Source: Lacipirellulaceae bacterium (GTDB lineage: Bacteria > Planctomycetota > Planctomycetia > Pirellulales > Lacipirellulaceae). Taken from it: a stretch of DNA of 64,000 nucleotides. Where the stretch lies: positions 1,922,001 to 1,986,000 of the forward strand of contig JAVJRG010000005.1 in NCBI GenBank assembly GCA_040218535.1, read 5' to 3'. Positions 26,257 to 34,874 of the stretch are shown in pieces; the first letter of the stretch is position 1, and each line of letters begins with the position of its first letter. The notes beneath the pieces were generated by a model that saw nothing but the letters and a program-made list of their open reading frames with translations, did not search any database and was not told the origin of the DNA. The position numbers were made by a program, and so were the translations under genes.

Positions 26257-29169
26257 CTAGTTGTTCTTCTTGCCCTTATCACCGTCCTGCTGACCATTTT
26301 TGTTGTCCTGCTTGTTCCCCTTGCCTTGGTCGCGGCTTCCCGGCGGCTTGTTGCCAGCCCAGGGTTGGCCAAGCGCGGCGGTCAGCGCCTTCTGCAGTTT
26401 CTCTGACGGGATGGCTCCGCGGACTTCGTGCACTTGCACAACAGTTGTCGGCTTGGCCTTTTCATCGAGTTGCTTGACAATCGTCACCACCGTGTCAAAC
26501 ATCTGCTCCTGCGCGGAAATGATCAGCGTGTTGGAGATTTCGTCGACGCCAATCGAAAGTGCTCCTTCAAAGGCCATTTTCACGGGGGCTGACTTTTTAT
26601 TCTTGCTGTCACCATCACCGCCCCCGCCAAAAAAGCGATAATAGGTTTCGGTCCGCGTCTTCCCGCCACCTTCTTTGCCTTGGAACTCCTTGTCCTTGGA
26701 GCTGAGCAGATCACGAAAAACGTCTTTGATCGAGTTGGCAATGTCCGTCGCGTTAGAATACTTGATTGGAATCGCCTCCGTCCGACGGGCAGAGACCGAG
26801 TCCTCGCCAACTGGTCGATCGTAGATCTTCATCAACTCGTCAATCGTTGCGAGCTGAGCTGGGCTGGCGTTCTGCACGACGATTGTGTTGGTATCAATAT
26901 CCCAAATGAACCGCAATAAGCGTTTCTTACCGAGTGTCGCTGGGCCCATGTTCTTGTCGCGTGTCCCCGCGTAATCGCCCCAATAGTCGTAGCGAGTCTC
27001 TTTCTGGCCTTTCAGCTCCTCATCAAAGTACTCTTCCAAGTTGATGACGACGAGACTCGCCCTGGAGTTTTCCAGTTGATAAACCTTGAAATCCTGCGCA
27101 GGCGGTTCAAGTTGCTCCAAGAGGTCTTCAAGGCGATCAAGGGCTGCCAAGTCTTCAGAGGCGATGACAAGCCGCCCATCCGGGGTCACGGTAATGCGGA
27201 CCGGCTCTGCTTCTTCGGAGGGCTGTATTTCCTGGAGCTGAACAAAGCTAGCCCGTACTCGTCGAGAATCGTCCGTGAGTTTGTCACGTTTTTGCTCTTT
27301 CGGCTTAGATTTCGATTCTTGCTTTGGAGCCTCCGATTCGGGTTTGGAGGGCAAGCCTTGAATCTGCAGAGGGTTCTTTCCGCTCCAGGCATTCTGGAGG
27401 CGTTCTAACATTCGCGCAGTTTCCTCGGGGGTACGAGACTCAAGCACACGCACTTTGTTCGGGTTGCCTGCCTCAGGATTGGTGAGGGCACCGATCTCTT
27501 CCAGGAGTGTTTTCACTTCGTCATGCTCATCCTGCGTCGCCCAGAGCAAAAGGCGATTGTTCTCGATGTCGGCCTGAATGCGCATCTCACCCTGATCTGC
27601 TTCCTCGTCATCGCCCCCGTAGCCGTAGTACCCGAAATAGCTGTAGCGACTGCGCCGGCTGTTGTTGCTTTTCTTCTCTTCACCGACCATTAACGCGCGA
27701 ATGGTTCCCGCAACTTGATCAGCGGCGACCCGTCGATTGAGCCAAATCACATGGCCTGAGCGTCCGCTGCCATCGAGACGATCGATGAGTTTTCGTATTT
27801 TCGCGTGATCGCTGGCGGTTGCCGTCGCGAAGATGGTGCGCGTTTTCTTGTCACTCTGAAGTTGCGTCAACGGGTGCAAACCGCCGATTTCCTTCAGCGC
27901 CGTGATAATAGAATCCGTACTCGCCGTTGCGGTTTGGTACTTCTCAAACGTCAGATCGTTCCCGGACACCACCTCTCCGCCGTCATCGGGGACATCCACT
28001 TGATCAATCGTCCGTTGAATAACGTCCAACGTGGCCGGATCGGCATTCACAAGGATCGAATTCCGTCGCTGGTTGACAACCAAGTGAACCTCTGGGCCGT
28101 CTGATTTCAACATTTTTGAAACCTTATTGGGGTCCTTCTTCATCATCTGTGCGTAAAGCTGCATCCGTTGCTGTTCGATCTGCAATTCCTGTGGCGTCTT
28201 ACGTGACGCCGGATCAAGCCCAAGGACAATCATCACCTGATCAGCGACATAATCCGCCCGGCGGTGCTTGATCATGAACTGCACCGGGCGGATGTCTTCC
28301 TTAATGGCCGCTTGCTGGGCATAGATCAGATCGCGGACATTACGTAGGTTCGCTACAGTGTCGATAACATGCAGCCTCTTCGTGGCCAGCAACGGCTGAA
28401 TCTTGGCATTCGTGCTAGTGAGAATTTTCACATCGTTGGCAGCCTGCTCAGGCTCCATATTCTTGGGTAGCTCGAACCGTACACGGACAATATCGTGCGG
28501 AAGATGATCTTCGAGATCGTCGGCTTCAACACGAGGAATCAAGCTCGGGTCGAGCTTCGCCACTTCGACAGCGGTCATCGTGTCGCCAGAAACAACGATT
28601 GTGTAGCCGTGGAGCAGCAGATGCTTATTTAGCAGATCACGCGTTTCATTGAGCTTATACTTACGCTGCGTCGTGAGGTTGAGAAAGCCTTCGGGGAGCT
28701 TTGTCCAGTTGAAGCTCAGACCTGAGACGTCTGCGTACCACTGCAACACGTCCGGCCAAGGTTGACCTTTGAAGCTGAATTGCACGTAACCATCCTTGTC
28801 CGGGGTGACTTTTAGCTCATCGCGATCTGCATCCTTCGATGGCTTGTTAGGTCGAGAGACGGTCCCAGAAGACTCTTCCTCTTTTTTGCCCTCATCCTTT
28901 TTCTCTTTGCTTTTGTCATCAGGTTTTTTCTCTTCATCCTTGGGCTTGTTCTGCTCTTGTGCGTTCGCTTGTGCCTTAGCCGCCTGTTGAGCCGCATACT
29001 TGGCTTTCATCTCTTCGATTTGTTCAGGCGAAGGTCGCCCACCCCGTCTTCCAACAGGCTGGGCCACGCTCACACTGCTTGAGAGCAAGCTTACGGCGAG
29101 TACGCAAAACGCAAAGCGAACAGAAAACACCGAACCAAGGCGTGTCTGAGAGGATTGAGATTTCGGCAT
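26257..29169 (-). CDS. Exported protein with about eight secretin N-type modules and no secretin pore
   Basis: A 970-residue protein with a signal peptide (core FAFCVLAVSLLSSSVSVA), a Lys/Glu-rich linker (about 65-115), an STN/N0-like domain (about 130-205) and then a series of beta-alpha-beta modules of the secretin N1 type. Their starts are recognisable as IVRVRFELP, FMIKHRRADYVADQV, VIWLNRRVAADQVAG, RVLESRTPEETARML, KVYQLENSRASLVV, AIPIKYSNATDIANS and VVQVHEVRGAIPSEK. The C-terminal beta-barrel of secretins is absent; the protein ends in a Gly/Asn/Lys/Asp-rich tail. It should be periplasmic and could form rings. No other type II or IV secretion gene is nearby. ATG 29169 is preferred over TTG 29199. 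Confidence 0.85.
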   Translation of the reverse strand: MPKSQSSQTRLGSVFSVRFAFCVLAVSLLSSSVSVAQPVGRRGGRPSPEQIEEMKAKYAAQQAAKAQANAQEQNKPKDEEKKPDDKSKEKKDEGKKEEESSGTVSRPNKPSKDADRDELKVTPDKDGYVQFSFKGQPWPDVLQWYADVSGLSFNWTKLPEGFLNLTTQRKYKLNETRDLLNKHLLLHGYTIVVSGDTMTAVEVAKLDPSLIPRVEADDLEDHLPHDIVRVRFELPKNMEPEQAANDVKILTSTNAKIQPLLATKRLHVIDTVANLRNVRDLIYAQQAAIKEDIRPVQFMIKHRRADYVADQVMIVLGLDPASRKTPQELQIEQQRMQLYAQMMKKDPNKVSKMLKSDGPEVHLVVNQRRNSILVNADPATLDVIQRTIDQVDVPDDGGEVVSGNDLTFEKYQTATASTDSIITALKEIGGLHPLTQLQSDKKTRTIFATATASDHAKIRKLIDRLDGSGRSGHVIWLNRRVAADQVAGTIRALMVGEEKKSNNSRRSRYSYFGYYGYGGDDEEADQGEMRIQADIENNRLLLWATQDEHDEVKTLLEEIGALTNPEAGNPNKVRVLESRTPEETARMLERLQNAWSGKNPLQIQGLPSKPESEAPKQESKSKPKEQKRDKLTDDSRRVRASFVQLQEIQPSEEAEPVRITVTPDGRLVIASEDLAALDRLEDLLEQLEPPAQDFKVYQLENSRASLVVINLEEYFDEELKGQKETRYDYWGDYAGTRDKNMGPATLGKKRLLRFIWDIDTNTIVVQNASPAQLATIDELMKIYDRPVGEDSVSARRTEAIPIKYSNATDIANSIKDVFRDLLSSKDKEFQGKEGGGKTRTETYYRFFGGGGDGDSKNKKSAPVKMAFEGALSIGVDEISNTLIISAQEQMFDTVVTIVKQLDEKAKPTTVVQVHEVRGAIPSEKLQKALTAALGQPWAGNKPPGSRDQGKGNKQDNKNGQQDGDKGKKNN

Positions 29170-29352
29170 CGAAGAACTCGATTTACGTGTCAGAACCAAA
29201 GACTGGTAAGCAACTTATGACCAGCAATCTATTATAGACAGCAAACTGGTTCTGGCACAAAACGATTGACCAAAGGAGGGTCTTCCGAGGAGGTCGTAGC
29301 GCCTCGTGCTTCGGCTGATATTCACGCGAAAAAAGAGAGACTTTTCTTATAA

Positions 29353-30351
29353 CTACAGTTGTTCAATCACCGCAGCCACATATTCAGCCGTATTCGCCTT
29401 CCCGCCCAAATCGCCGGTGATTGCTTTTCCTTCTAGAATAACAGCAGCGACGGCCTTCTCGATTCGCTCGGCAGCTTCTTTTTCCCCGAGATAACGCAGC
29501 ATGAGAACTCCGCTCAGCACCAAAGCCGTAGGATTAGCAATACCTTTCCCCGCGATATCTGGGGCTGTGCCGTGAACGGCCTCGAACACCGCGACCCCGT
29601 CCCCGATGTTGGCACTCGGCGTGACACCTAGCCCTCCGACGAGGCCGCTGGAAAGGTCGGAGAGAATATCTCCGAACAAGTTCTCCATCACCAGTACGTC
29701 GAACGCCTGAGGGTTTCGCACCATCTGCATTGCCGCGGCGTCGACGATCCAGTCGTCGAATTCGATCTCCGGAAACTCTTTGGACACCACTTGGCAAGAC
29801 TCCAAAAACAAGCCATCGCTCAGTTTGAGAATGTTCGCCTTGTGCACGCAGGTCACACGCTTGCGATCTTGCCGTTGGGCCGTCTCGAAAGCGAATCGGG
29901 CAATCCGCTCGGATGCCTTTCGCGTAATGATGCGGAGACTCTCGACCACTCCGTCGACGACTTCATGCTCAAGCCCGCTGTAAAGTCCTTCAGTGTTTTC
30001 GCGGATGACGATTAGATCGACATCTTCGTAACGACTCGGGATGCCAGGCATTGTCTTGGCAGGACGATAGTTGGCGAACAATTCTAACTGCTGCCGGAGC
30101 GCAACGTTGACGCTACGGAAGCCCTTTCCCTTGGCCGTTGCCGTGGGGCCTTTCAAAGTCGCTTCGGCTTGTCGAACTCCTTCAAGCGTCGCCTCGGGTA
30201 ACGGGTCGCCCAATTCCTCGTGCGCGGTACGCCCCGCCGCAAGTTCAGTCCACTCGGCCTGCACGCCAGCCGCTTCGATGATTTCGATAGCCGCGGCAAC
30301 CACTTCGGGGCCGATACCATCACCGGGGATTTTTGCGAGCTGTCGTGTCAT
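29353..30351 (-). CDS. NAD-dependent isocitrate dehydrogenase family protein
   Basis: A 332-residue decarboxylating dehydrogenase of the isocitrate/isopropylmalate family. Seen: IPGDGIGPEV at the start, FRSVNVALRQQLELFANYRP (the substrate-loop Ser and Arg residues of the NAD-isocitrate type), IVIRENTEGLYSG, HKANILKLSDGLF (catalytic Lys), DVLVMENLFGDILSD (metal Asp) and EAVHGTAPDIAGKGIANP. The short length and SVN motif favour NAD-linked isocitrate dehydrogenase of the TCA cycle over LeuB. The ATG at 30351 is preceded by an unremarkable leader. Specificity is inferred from motifs only. Confidence 0.9.
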   Translation of the reverse strand: MTRQLAKIPGDGIGPEVVAAAIEIIEAAGVQAEWTELAAGRTAHEELGDPLPEATLEGVRQAEATLKGPTATAKGKGFRSVNVALRQQLELFANYRPAKTMPGIPSRYEDVDLIVIRENTEGLYSGLEHEVVDGVVESLRIITRKASERIARFAFETAQRQDRKRVTCVHKANILKLSDGLFLESCQVVSKEFPEIEFDDWIVDAAAMQMVRNPQAFDVLVMENLFGDILSDLSSGLVGGLGVTPSANIGDGVAVFEAVHGTAPDIAGKGIANPTALVLSGVLMLRYLGEKEAAERIEKAVAAVILEGKAITGDLGGKANTAEYVAAVIEQL

Positions 30352-30417
30352 GCGTGAGCTTCCGATTCGATTTATTGCGCTTAGTCGTTTCGAGATGTGG
30401 CCCTACTAGCCGGCGAG

Positions 30418-30864
30418 CTACGCCTCGCCCGGTCGAGCATCGAACGGCACGGTCAAAGCACAGGCCCCGCCGGCGGTGACGGAAACGGCCAAGAACCCGT
30501 CCTCGATCGAGACGAACTCGAAGACCGCTGACAGATAGGGGAACAGCTCGGGAATCCTCCGGGATGCGTCCGCCCAAGAGACGGCCGTCCCAAAGACGGT
30601 TGTCATCGGCTGGTCATCTGATTGCTGAGCTTTCTCCGTAGCGATCGCATCCTCGACAACGGACTCGCCCAGCCAACCACCGACGATTTGCTTGCCGATC
30701 TCATCTTCACAATCGATCAGGATGAAAACAGGGCGGACAATTCCCTGCTCCAAGGCGGCATCGTACTCCGCAAATGCGAGGGCGAGGCTGTCTTCAAGCA
30801 AATCTTGCTGGGCATCCGTGGCGGCCTGGTCAGCAGCTTGGTCCGTCGGGGGTTGATCGCTCAT
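30418..30864 (-). CDS. Hypothetical acidic protein
   Basis: A 148-residue acidic protein with an Asp/Gln/Ala-rich N-terminus (MSDQPPTDQAADQAATDAQQ), a core with VRPVFILIDCEDEIGKQIV and LGESVVEDAI, and a C-terminal strand-rich part (FEFVSIEDGFLAVSVTAGGACALTVPF). No membrane segment or signal peptide. I do not recognise the family. ATG 30864 is preferred over GTG 30897, although neither has a clear ribosome site. Its stop is 66 bases before the isocitrate dehydrogenase start, so they may be co-transcribed. Upstream lie an inverted repeat and a candidate structured RNA with its own terminator. Confidence 0.7.
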   Translation of the reverse strand: MSDQPPTDQAADQAATDAQQDLLEDSLALAFAEYDAALEQGIVRPVFILIDCEDEIGKQIVGGWLGESVVEDAIATEKAQQSDDQPMTTVFGTAVSWADASRRIPELFPYLSAVFEFVSIEDGFLAVSVTAGGACALTVPFDARPGEA

Positions 30865-30904
30865 GCGCATCAACGTAGCAGAAGCGCGAGATCGCACAAC
30901 CGAC

Positions 30905-30983
30905 GTTCGTAGTTCCGCCTTCAGGCGGCTAGGAATTACCTGATCTCGTAACCTTAGAGCCGCCTAGAGGCGGAACTACGAAC
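30905..30983. repeat. Inverted repeat, family A, copy 1
   Basis: Arms 30905-30930 and 30958-30983 are 26 bases each and complementary at 24 positions (core gtagttccgcc...ggcggct). The left arm is identical in sequence to the reverse complement of the right arm of the copy at 34781-34871. Short reading frames through it are artefacts. Confidence 0.9.
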
Positions 30984-30984
30984 T

Positions 30985-31029
30985 AAAAAAGAAGCAGCCC
31001 GATCACTCAAGTTGAGCAATCGGGCTGCT
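30985..31029 (-). terminator. Strong intrinsic terminator of the candidate ncRNA
   Basis: On the minus strand AGCAGCCCGAT/ATCGGGCTGCT forms an 11-bp stem (30993-31003 with 31019-31029), followed by CTTC and TTTTTT. Confidence 0.88.
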
Positions 31030-31275
31030 GTCGTAGGGTTGCTTTGAGTGCAGGCGTCGGAAGCTGAAGCGTCCTCAGCGGGCGCTCGAAAGCAGGTGGT
31101 GGCTGTCACCGTGGACAACCCGCCGGAGGTCAACGGTTTGCACCACCTCTTTGGCTATGATTGATAGAATTCAATTGACCACCTCCTTCCGTAAAACATT
31201 GTTGCGGCGGCCTGTGACGCAGCCAAGCGTCTCAAGCGGCCCGATAGCCCGTCGTGTTGCGTTCACACGACCCGT
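30985..31275 (-). ncRNA. Candidate structured RNA with mini-ORF and competing ribosome-site pairings
   Basis: A predicted transcript of about 290 nt from the -10 box at 31282 to the terminator at 30985. It holds GGAAGGAGGTGGTC (31177-31190), close to the full complement of the 16S rRNA 3' end, and seven bases later a TTG that opens a 14-codon frame (31130-31174; MNSINHSQRGGANR). A second AGAGGTGGTG lies at 31141-31150. Downstream, CACCACCT (31094-31101) can pair with either AGGTGGT copy, and GTTGACCTCC (31125-31134) can pair with the first. A further hairpin GGTTGTC-cacggt-GACAGCC lies between the arms. Mutually exclusive pairings are the mark of an attenuator or regulatory RNA. It matches no RNA family I know. 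The mini-ORF may be a leader peptide. Confidence 0.5.
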
Positions 31276-31281
31276 AGCAGC

Positions 31282-31312
31282 ATTATAGTCACCGGCGAGC
31301 CGAAAACGGCAA
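31282..31312 (-). promoter_or_regulatory. Candidate promoter of the structured RNA
   Basis: On the minus strand a consensus TATAAT occupies 31282-31287. TTGCCG (31307-31312) could be the -35 box, but the spacer of 19 is long. Confidence 0.5.
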
Positions 31313-31429
31313 GAGCGATCTGGCGATTTTCTGGGAAAATTGCTGCAGCACACTGAATAGACCGTGGACCAGAGGACTAGGTTCACAGTTCGTCTTGAAA
31401 TATCCAATCCTCAGGCCGAAAACGCACCC

Positions 31430-31612
31430 ATGCAACCCGAAGCCTCCTACACCTGCGACAGTTGCGGCGAGGAAATCGTCGTCCCCATCGACATTACCGC
31501 TGGGACGGAGCAGGAATACGTTGAAGACTGCCCCGTCTGTTGTTGCCCGAATGTGATTCGCGTTTCATTGGACGAAGAGGGTAGGGCGGAGGCATCTGGG
31601 GAGCTGGAATGA
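31430..31612 (+). CDS. CPXCG-motif cysteine-rich zinc-ribbon protein
   Basis: A 60-residue protein with two cysteine pairs: TCDSCGEE near residues 9-12 and EDCPVCCCPNVIRV near residues 33-38. This is the small 'CPXCG motif-containing cysteine-rich' family, expected to bind one zinc ion; its role is not known. ATG 31430 starts the family-like part directly; a frame extending back to 31364 adds residues not typical of the family. It is convergent with the RND pump gene, whose stop is 7 bases away, so there is almost no space for a terminator. Confidence 0.85.
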   Translation: MQPEASYTCDSCGEEIVVPIDITAGTEQEYVEDCPVCCCPNVIRVSLDEEGRAEASGELE

Positions 31613-31619
31613 TTCTCTT

Positions 31620-34600
31620 TCAGCACCGAGCATCGGGCGTATTCGCCGGGTTGTCCTTTGCAAACTTCCGCAACACCACGTAAAAGATCGGCGTAAAGAA
31701 TAGCCCGAAGATCGTCACGCCGAGCATTCCTGAGAAAACGGCGGTGCCCAGCGCGCGGCGCATTTCTGAGCCCGCCCCCGTGGCAATCAACAGGGGAATC
31801 ACGCCTAGCACGAACGAGAGCGCGGTCATCAGAATGGGCCGTAGTCTCAGACGGCACGCTTCGATGGCGGCCTCGAAGCGGTTCTTTCCTTTTTCTTCCT
31901 CCGCCTTGGCGAACTCAACGATCAGAATCGCGTTCTTGCAGGCGAGGCCCACTAGAACAACGAAGCCGATCTGCGTAAGGATGTTGTTATCCATGCCGCG
32001 GAACCAAACGCCCGCGATCGCGCAGAGCAAACACATGGGGACGATCAGAATCACAGCCAGCGGCAACAGCCAGCTTTCGTACTGAGCGCTAAGAGCTAGA
32101 AAAACGAACAGCACGCAAAGCGGGAAGATGAAAATCGCCGTGTTGCCGGCGGCTTTTTGTTGATAAGCCAAGTCGGTCCATTCGAAGTCGTATCCAGGCG
32201 GGAGGATCTCTTCGGCGAGGCGTTCCATGCGGGCAATTGCGTCGCCGCTACTTGTGCCGGGGAGGGTATCGCCGTTGATATCGGCCGCAGGGTAAAGGTT
32301 GTAGCGAACAACGCGGTCGGGGGCCGTCGTGGTGCGGATATTCACGAGCGATCCTAGGGGAACCACCGCGCCTGAGTTGCTTCGGGTGCGGAGCTTGGCG
32401 ATGTCACCCGGATCGTCACGGAACTCGGGCTCCGCCTGGGCAGTAACACGATAAGTCCTTCCGAGATAGTTAAAATCGTTCACGTAGGTCGAACCGAGAT
32501 ACACTTGCAGCGCGTCGAAGACGTTACCAATCGGCACGTCCATCATGCGGACCTTCGTGCGGTCGACATCGGCGTAGATCTGCGGGGTGTCCGCGCGGAA
32601 GGTTGAAAACACCTGCACGAGACCGGGCTCTTGGTTGGCGGCCATAAACAAGTTGAAAGCTGCCTGCTGCAGTTCCCGCGGCGTGCCGCCAGCGCGGTCC
32701 TCAACCTGCATTTTGAAACCGCCCCCGGTACCAATGCCGCGCACCGGCGGGGGAGCGATCACAAAGATCTGCGCTTCTTGCAACTTGCTGAGGCGTCCAC
32801 GCAGGTCGTTGAGAATTGTATCGATCGTCATCCCCGACTCGCGATCTTCATAATCAGCCAACGGCGTGAAGACGGCGGCGGCGTTGGAGTTGTTCGTTCG
32901 CGTCGCACCCGAGAAGCCTGCAAAGGCAACCGCGTGCGTGATGCCTGGCGTTTCGAGAGCGATTTCCTTCACCTTCTGCGTGACTTCGTCAGTTCGGCTG
33001 AGCGAAGCACCATCGGGCAACTGAATCGCCACGATGAGGTACCCCTGATCCTGTGGCGGAATGAAGCCGGTAGGGACGCGTGTAAAGCCGAACCAAGTCA
33101 GCACGAGCAGCCCGCCGTAAACCAGCAGCGCGATGAAACTCACACGCAAGAGCTTGCAAATGAATTCGCCATAAATCTTGTTGATGACATCGAAGACCTT
33201 GTTGAAGGTCTTGAAGAACCAACCGAGCAGCTTGTCGCTGAGTTTATCGAGCAAATTCTTCTTCGCCCCCGGCGGCTTGAGCAGCAATGCGCACAACGCC
33301 GGACTGAGCGTGAGGGAAACGAGCGTGGAGATTGCGGTCGAGATGGCAATCGTCACGGCGAATTGCCGATAGAATTGTCCACTAATCCCGGAGATGAATG
33401 CCGTCGGCACGAACACAGCGATCAACACGAGCGTCGTAGCGATCAGCGCTGAAGAAACCTCGTCCATCGCTTGGTGAGTCGCTTTGCGCGGATCGAGCCC
33501 TTCGTCCTCCATCAGACGCTCAACATTCTCGACCACGACAATCGCGTCATCCACCACGATGCCAATTGCCAGAACGAGCCCGAATAGGGACAGCATGTTC
33601 AGAGAAAAGCCCATCACCAGCAGAAGCGCAAACGTACCAATCAACGAGACGGGAATCGCCACCACAGGGATGATTGTCGAGCGCCAATTCTGCAAGAAGA
33701 TGAACACCGTCAGCACAACCAGTGCGCCCGCTTGCAGCAACGTGACGAACACTTCGTCGATCGAGTCGCTGACGAACTGCGTGGGGTTATAGACGATTTC
33801 GTGCCCAAGCCCGGCGGGGAAGTCCTCGCTGAGTTCTTCCATCGCCTCGATCACGTTATTGGCCGTTTCGAGACCGTTGGACCCGGGGCGTTGAAAAACC
33901 ACCATCGCGACGGCTGGTTGACCGTCGAGGTAGCTATTTACGCTGTAATCACGAGCACCCAGTTCAACACGGGCGACATCCGACACACGGACCAGCCGTC
34001 CGTTTTCACCCGACTTGACGACGATCTGCTCAAATTCTTTCGGTGTGCGCAGTCGTCCCTTGGTGCTGACCATCAATTGGGAAGCACCGTCATTCTCAAG
34101 TGGAGGTTGCCCAATCACGCCCGCGGCAACTTGAATGTTCTGACTCCGCAGTGCGGCAACAACATCCCCGGCGGTCAGATTCAGCGAGGCGATCCGCTCC
34201 ATGTCGAGCCAAATTCGCATGCTGTATTCACGCCCCCCAAAAATCTGCAAGTCGCCCACGCCATCTAGGCGTGCTAAGCGATCACGAATCTGCAGATAGG
34301 CGTAGTTGCTAATATAGAGTTGATCGCGGCTATCGTCGGGTGAGAGCAAATGCACCACCAACAGCAAGTCCGGCGAGCTCTTGGTGGTCGTCACGCCGAT
34401 CCGACGCACTTCTTCCGGCAGACGTGGTTCCGCCACTGCCACGCGGTTCTGCACAAGCACCTGAGCCTTGTCGAGGTCGGACCCAAGCTTAAATGTAATC
34501 GTCAGCTGCATCGAGCCATCGCCGGTACTCTGCGATTCCATGTAGAGCATGTCTTCGACGCCGTTGATCTCTTGCTCTAGCGGCGTTGCGACCGTGCGAG

Positions 34601-34778
34601 CAATCGTCTCCGGGGTCGCACCAGGATAAGCCGTTCGCACCACAACCGTGGGAAGGGCAACTTCCGGATACTGAGCGACCGGCAACTGGAAGTAGGCGAG
34701 CGAACCGACCAGCACAATGACGATCGACACCACCGTGGCGAAGATTGGTCGGTCAATGAAGAAGTGTGGAAGTTTCAT
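31620..34778 (-). CDS. RND multidrug efflux permease (HAE1/AcrB type)
   Basis: A 1052-residue inner-membrane proton-drug antiporter of normal family length. The start FFIDRPIFATVVSIVIVLVG and the porter-domain YPGATPETIARTVATPLEQ are family hallmarks. The proton-relay pair Asp410-Asp411 lies in IVVDDAIVVVENVE, and both halves carry the expected helices (for example ILTQIGFVVLVGLACKNAILIVEFA). With its adaptor, encoded just upstream, and an outer-membrane channel not present here, it would export drugs, dyes or metabolites. The 96-base gap to the adaptor gene holds an inverted repeat. Confidence 0.95.
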   Translation of the reverse strand: MKLPHFFIDRPIFATVVSIVIVLVGSLAYFQLPVAQYPEVALPTVVVRTAYPGATPETIARTVATPLEQEINGVEDMLYMESQSTGDGSMQLTITFKLGSDLDKAQVLVQNRVAVAEPRLPEEVRRIGVTTTKSSPDLLLVVHLLSPDDSRDQLYISNYAYLQIRDRLARLDGVGDLQIFGGREYSMRIWLDMERIASLNLTAGDVVAALRSQNIQVAAGVIGQPPLENDGASQLMVSTKGRLRTPKEFEQIVVKSGENGRLVRVSDVARVELGARDYSVNSYLDGQPAVAMVVFQRPGSNGLETANNVIEAMEELSEDFPAGLGHEIVYNPTQFVSDSIDEVFVTLLQAGALVVLTVFIFLQNWRSTIIPVVAIPVSLIGTFALLLVMGFSLNMLSLFGLVLAIGIVVDDAIVVVENVERLMEDEGLDPRKATHQAMDEVSSALIATTLVLIAVFVPTAFISGISGQFYRQFAVTIAISTAISTLVSLTLSPALCALLLKPPGAKKNLLDKLSDKLLGWFFKTFNKVFDVINKIYGEFICKLLRVSFIALLVYGGLLVLTWFGFTRVPTGFIPPQDQGYLIVAIQLPDGASLSRTDEVTQKVKEIALETPGITHAVAFAGFSGATRTNNSNAAAVFTPLADYEDRESGMTIDTILNDLRGRLSKLQEAQIFVIAPPPVRGIGTGGGFKMQVEDRAGGTPRELQQAAFNLFMAANQEPGLVQVFSTFRADTPQIYADVDRTKVRMMDVPIGNVFDALQVYLGSTYVNDFNYLGRTYRVTAQAEPEFRDDPGDIAKLRTRSNSGAVVPLGSLVNIRTTTAPDRVVRYNLYPAADINGDTLPGTSSGDAIARMERLAEEILPPGYDFEWTDLAYQQKAAGNTAIFIFPLCVLFVFLALSAQYESWLLPLAVILIVPMCLLCAIAGVWFRGMDNNILTQIGFVVLVGLACKNAILIVEFAKAEEEKGKNRFEAAIEACRLRLRPILMTALSFVLGVIPLLIATGAGSEMRRALGTAVFSGMLGVTIFGLFFTPIFYVVLRKFAKDNPANTPDARC

Positions 34779-34780
34779 GA

Positions 34781-34871
34781 GTTCGTAGTTCCGCTCTTAG
34801 GCGGCGGTGTAGTTCATTTCTGCTAATAGTCACTTTCCTAGCGAAAGCCGCCTGAAGGCGGAACTACGAAC
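34781..34871. repeat. Inverted repeat, family A, copy 2
   Basis: Arms 34781-34806 and 34846-34871 flank a 39-base loop. The right arm matches copy 1 (30905-30930) at all 26 bases in reverse complement. It sits between the adaptor and pump genes of one operon, where a hairpin could adjust transcript level between them. Confidence 0.9.
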
Positions 34872-34874
34872 CAA

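Noticed and set aside
26257-29169. A complete type II secretion secretin
   Set aside because: The C-terminal barrel motifs are absent and no other gsp-type gene is nearby.
31171-31407. Minus-strand 78-codon frame over the candidate RNA
   Set aside because: Its composition is not protein-like, and it ends across the Shine-Dalgarno site and -10 box of a better-supported RNA model.
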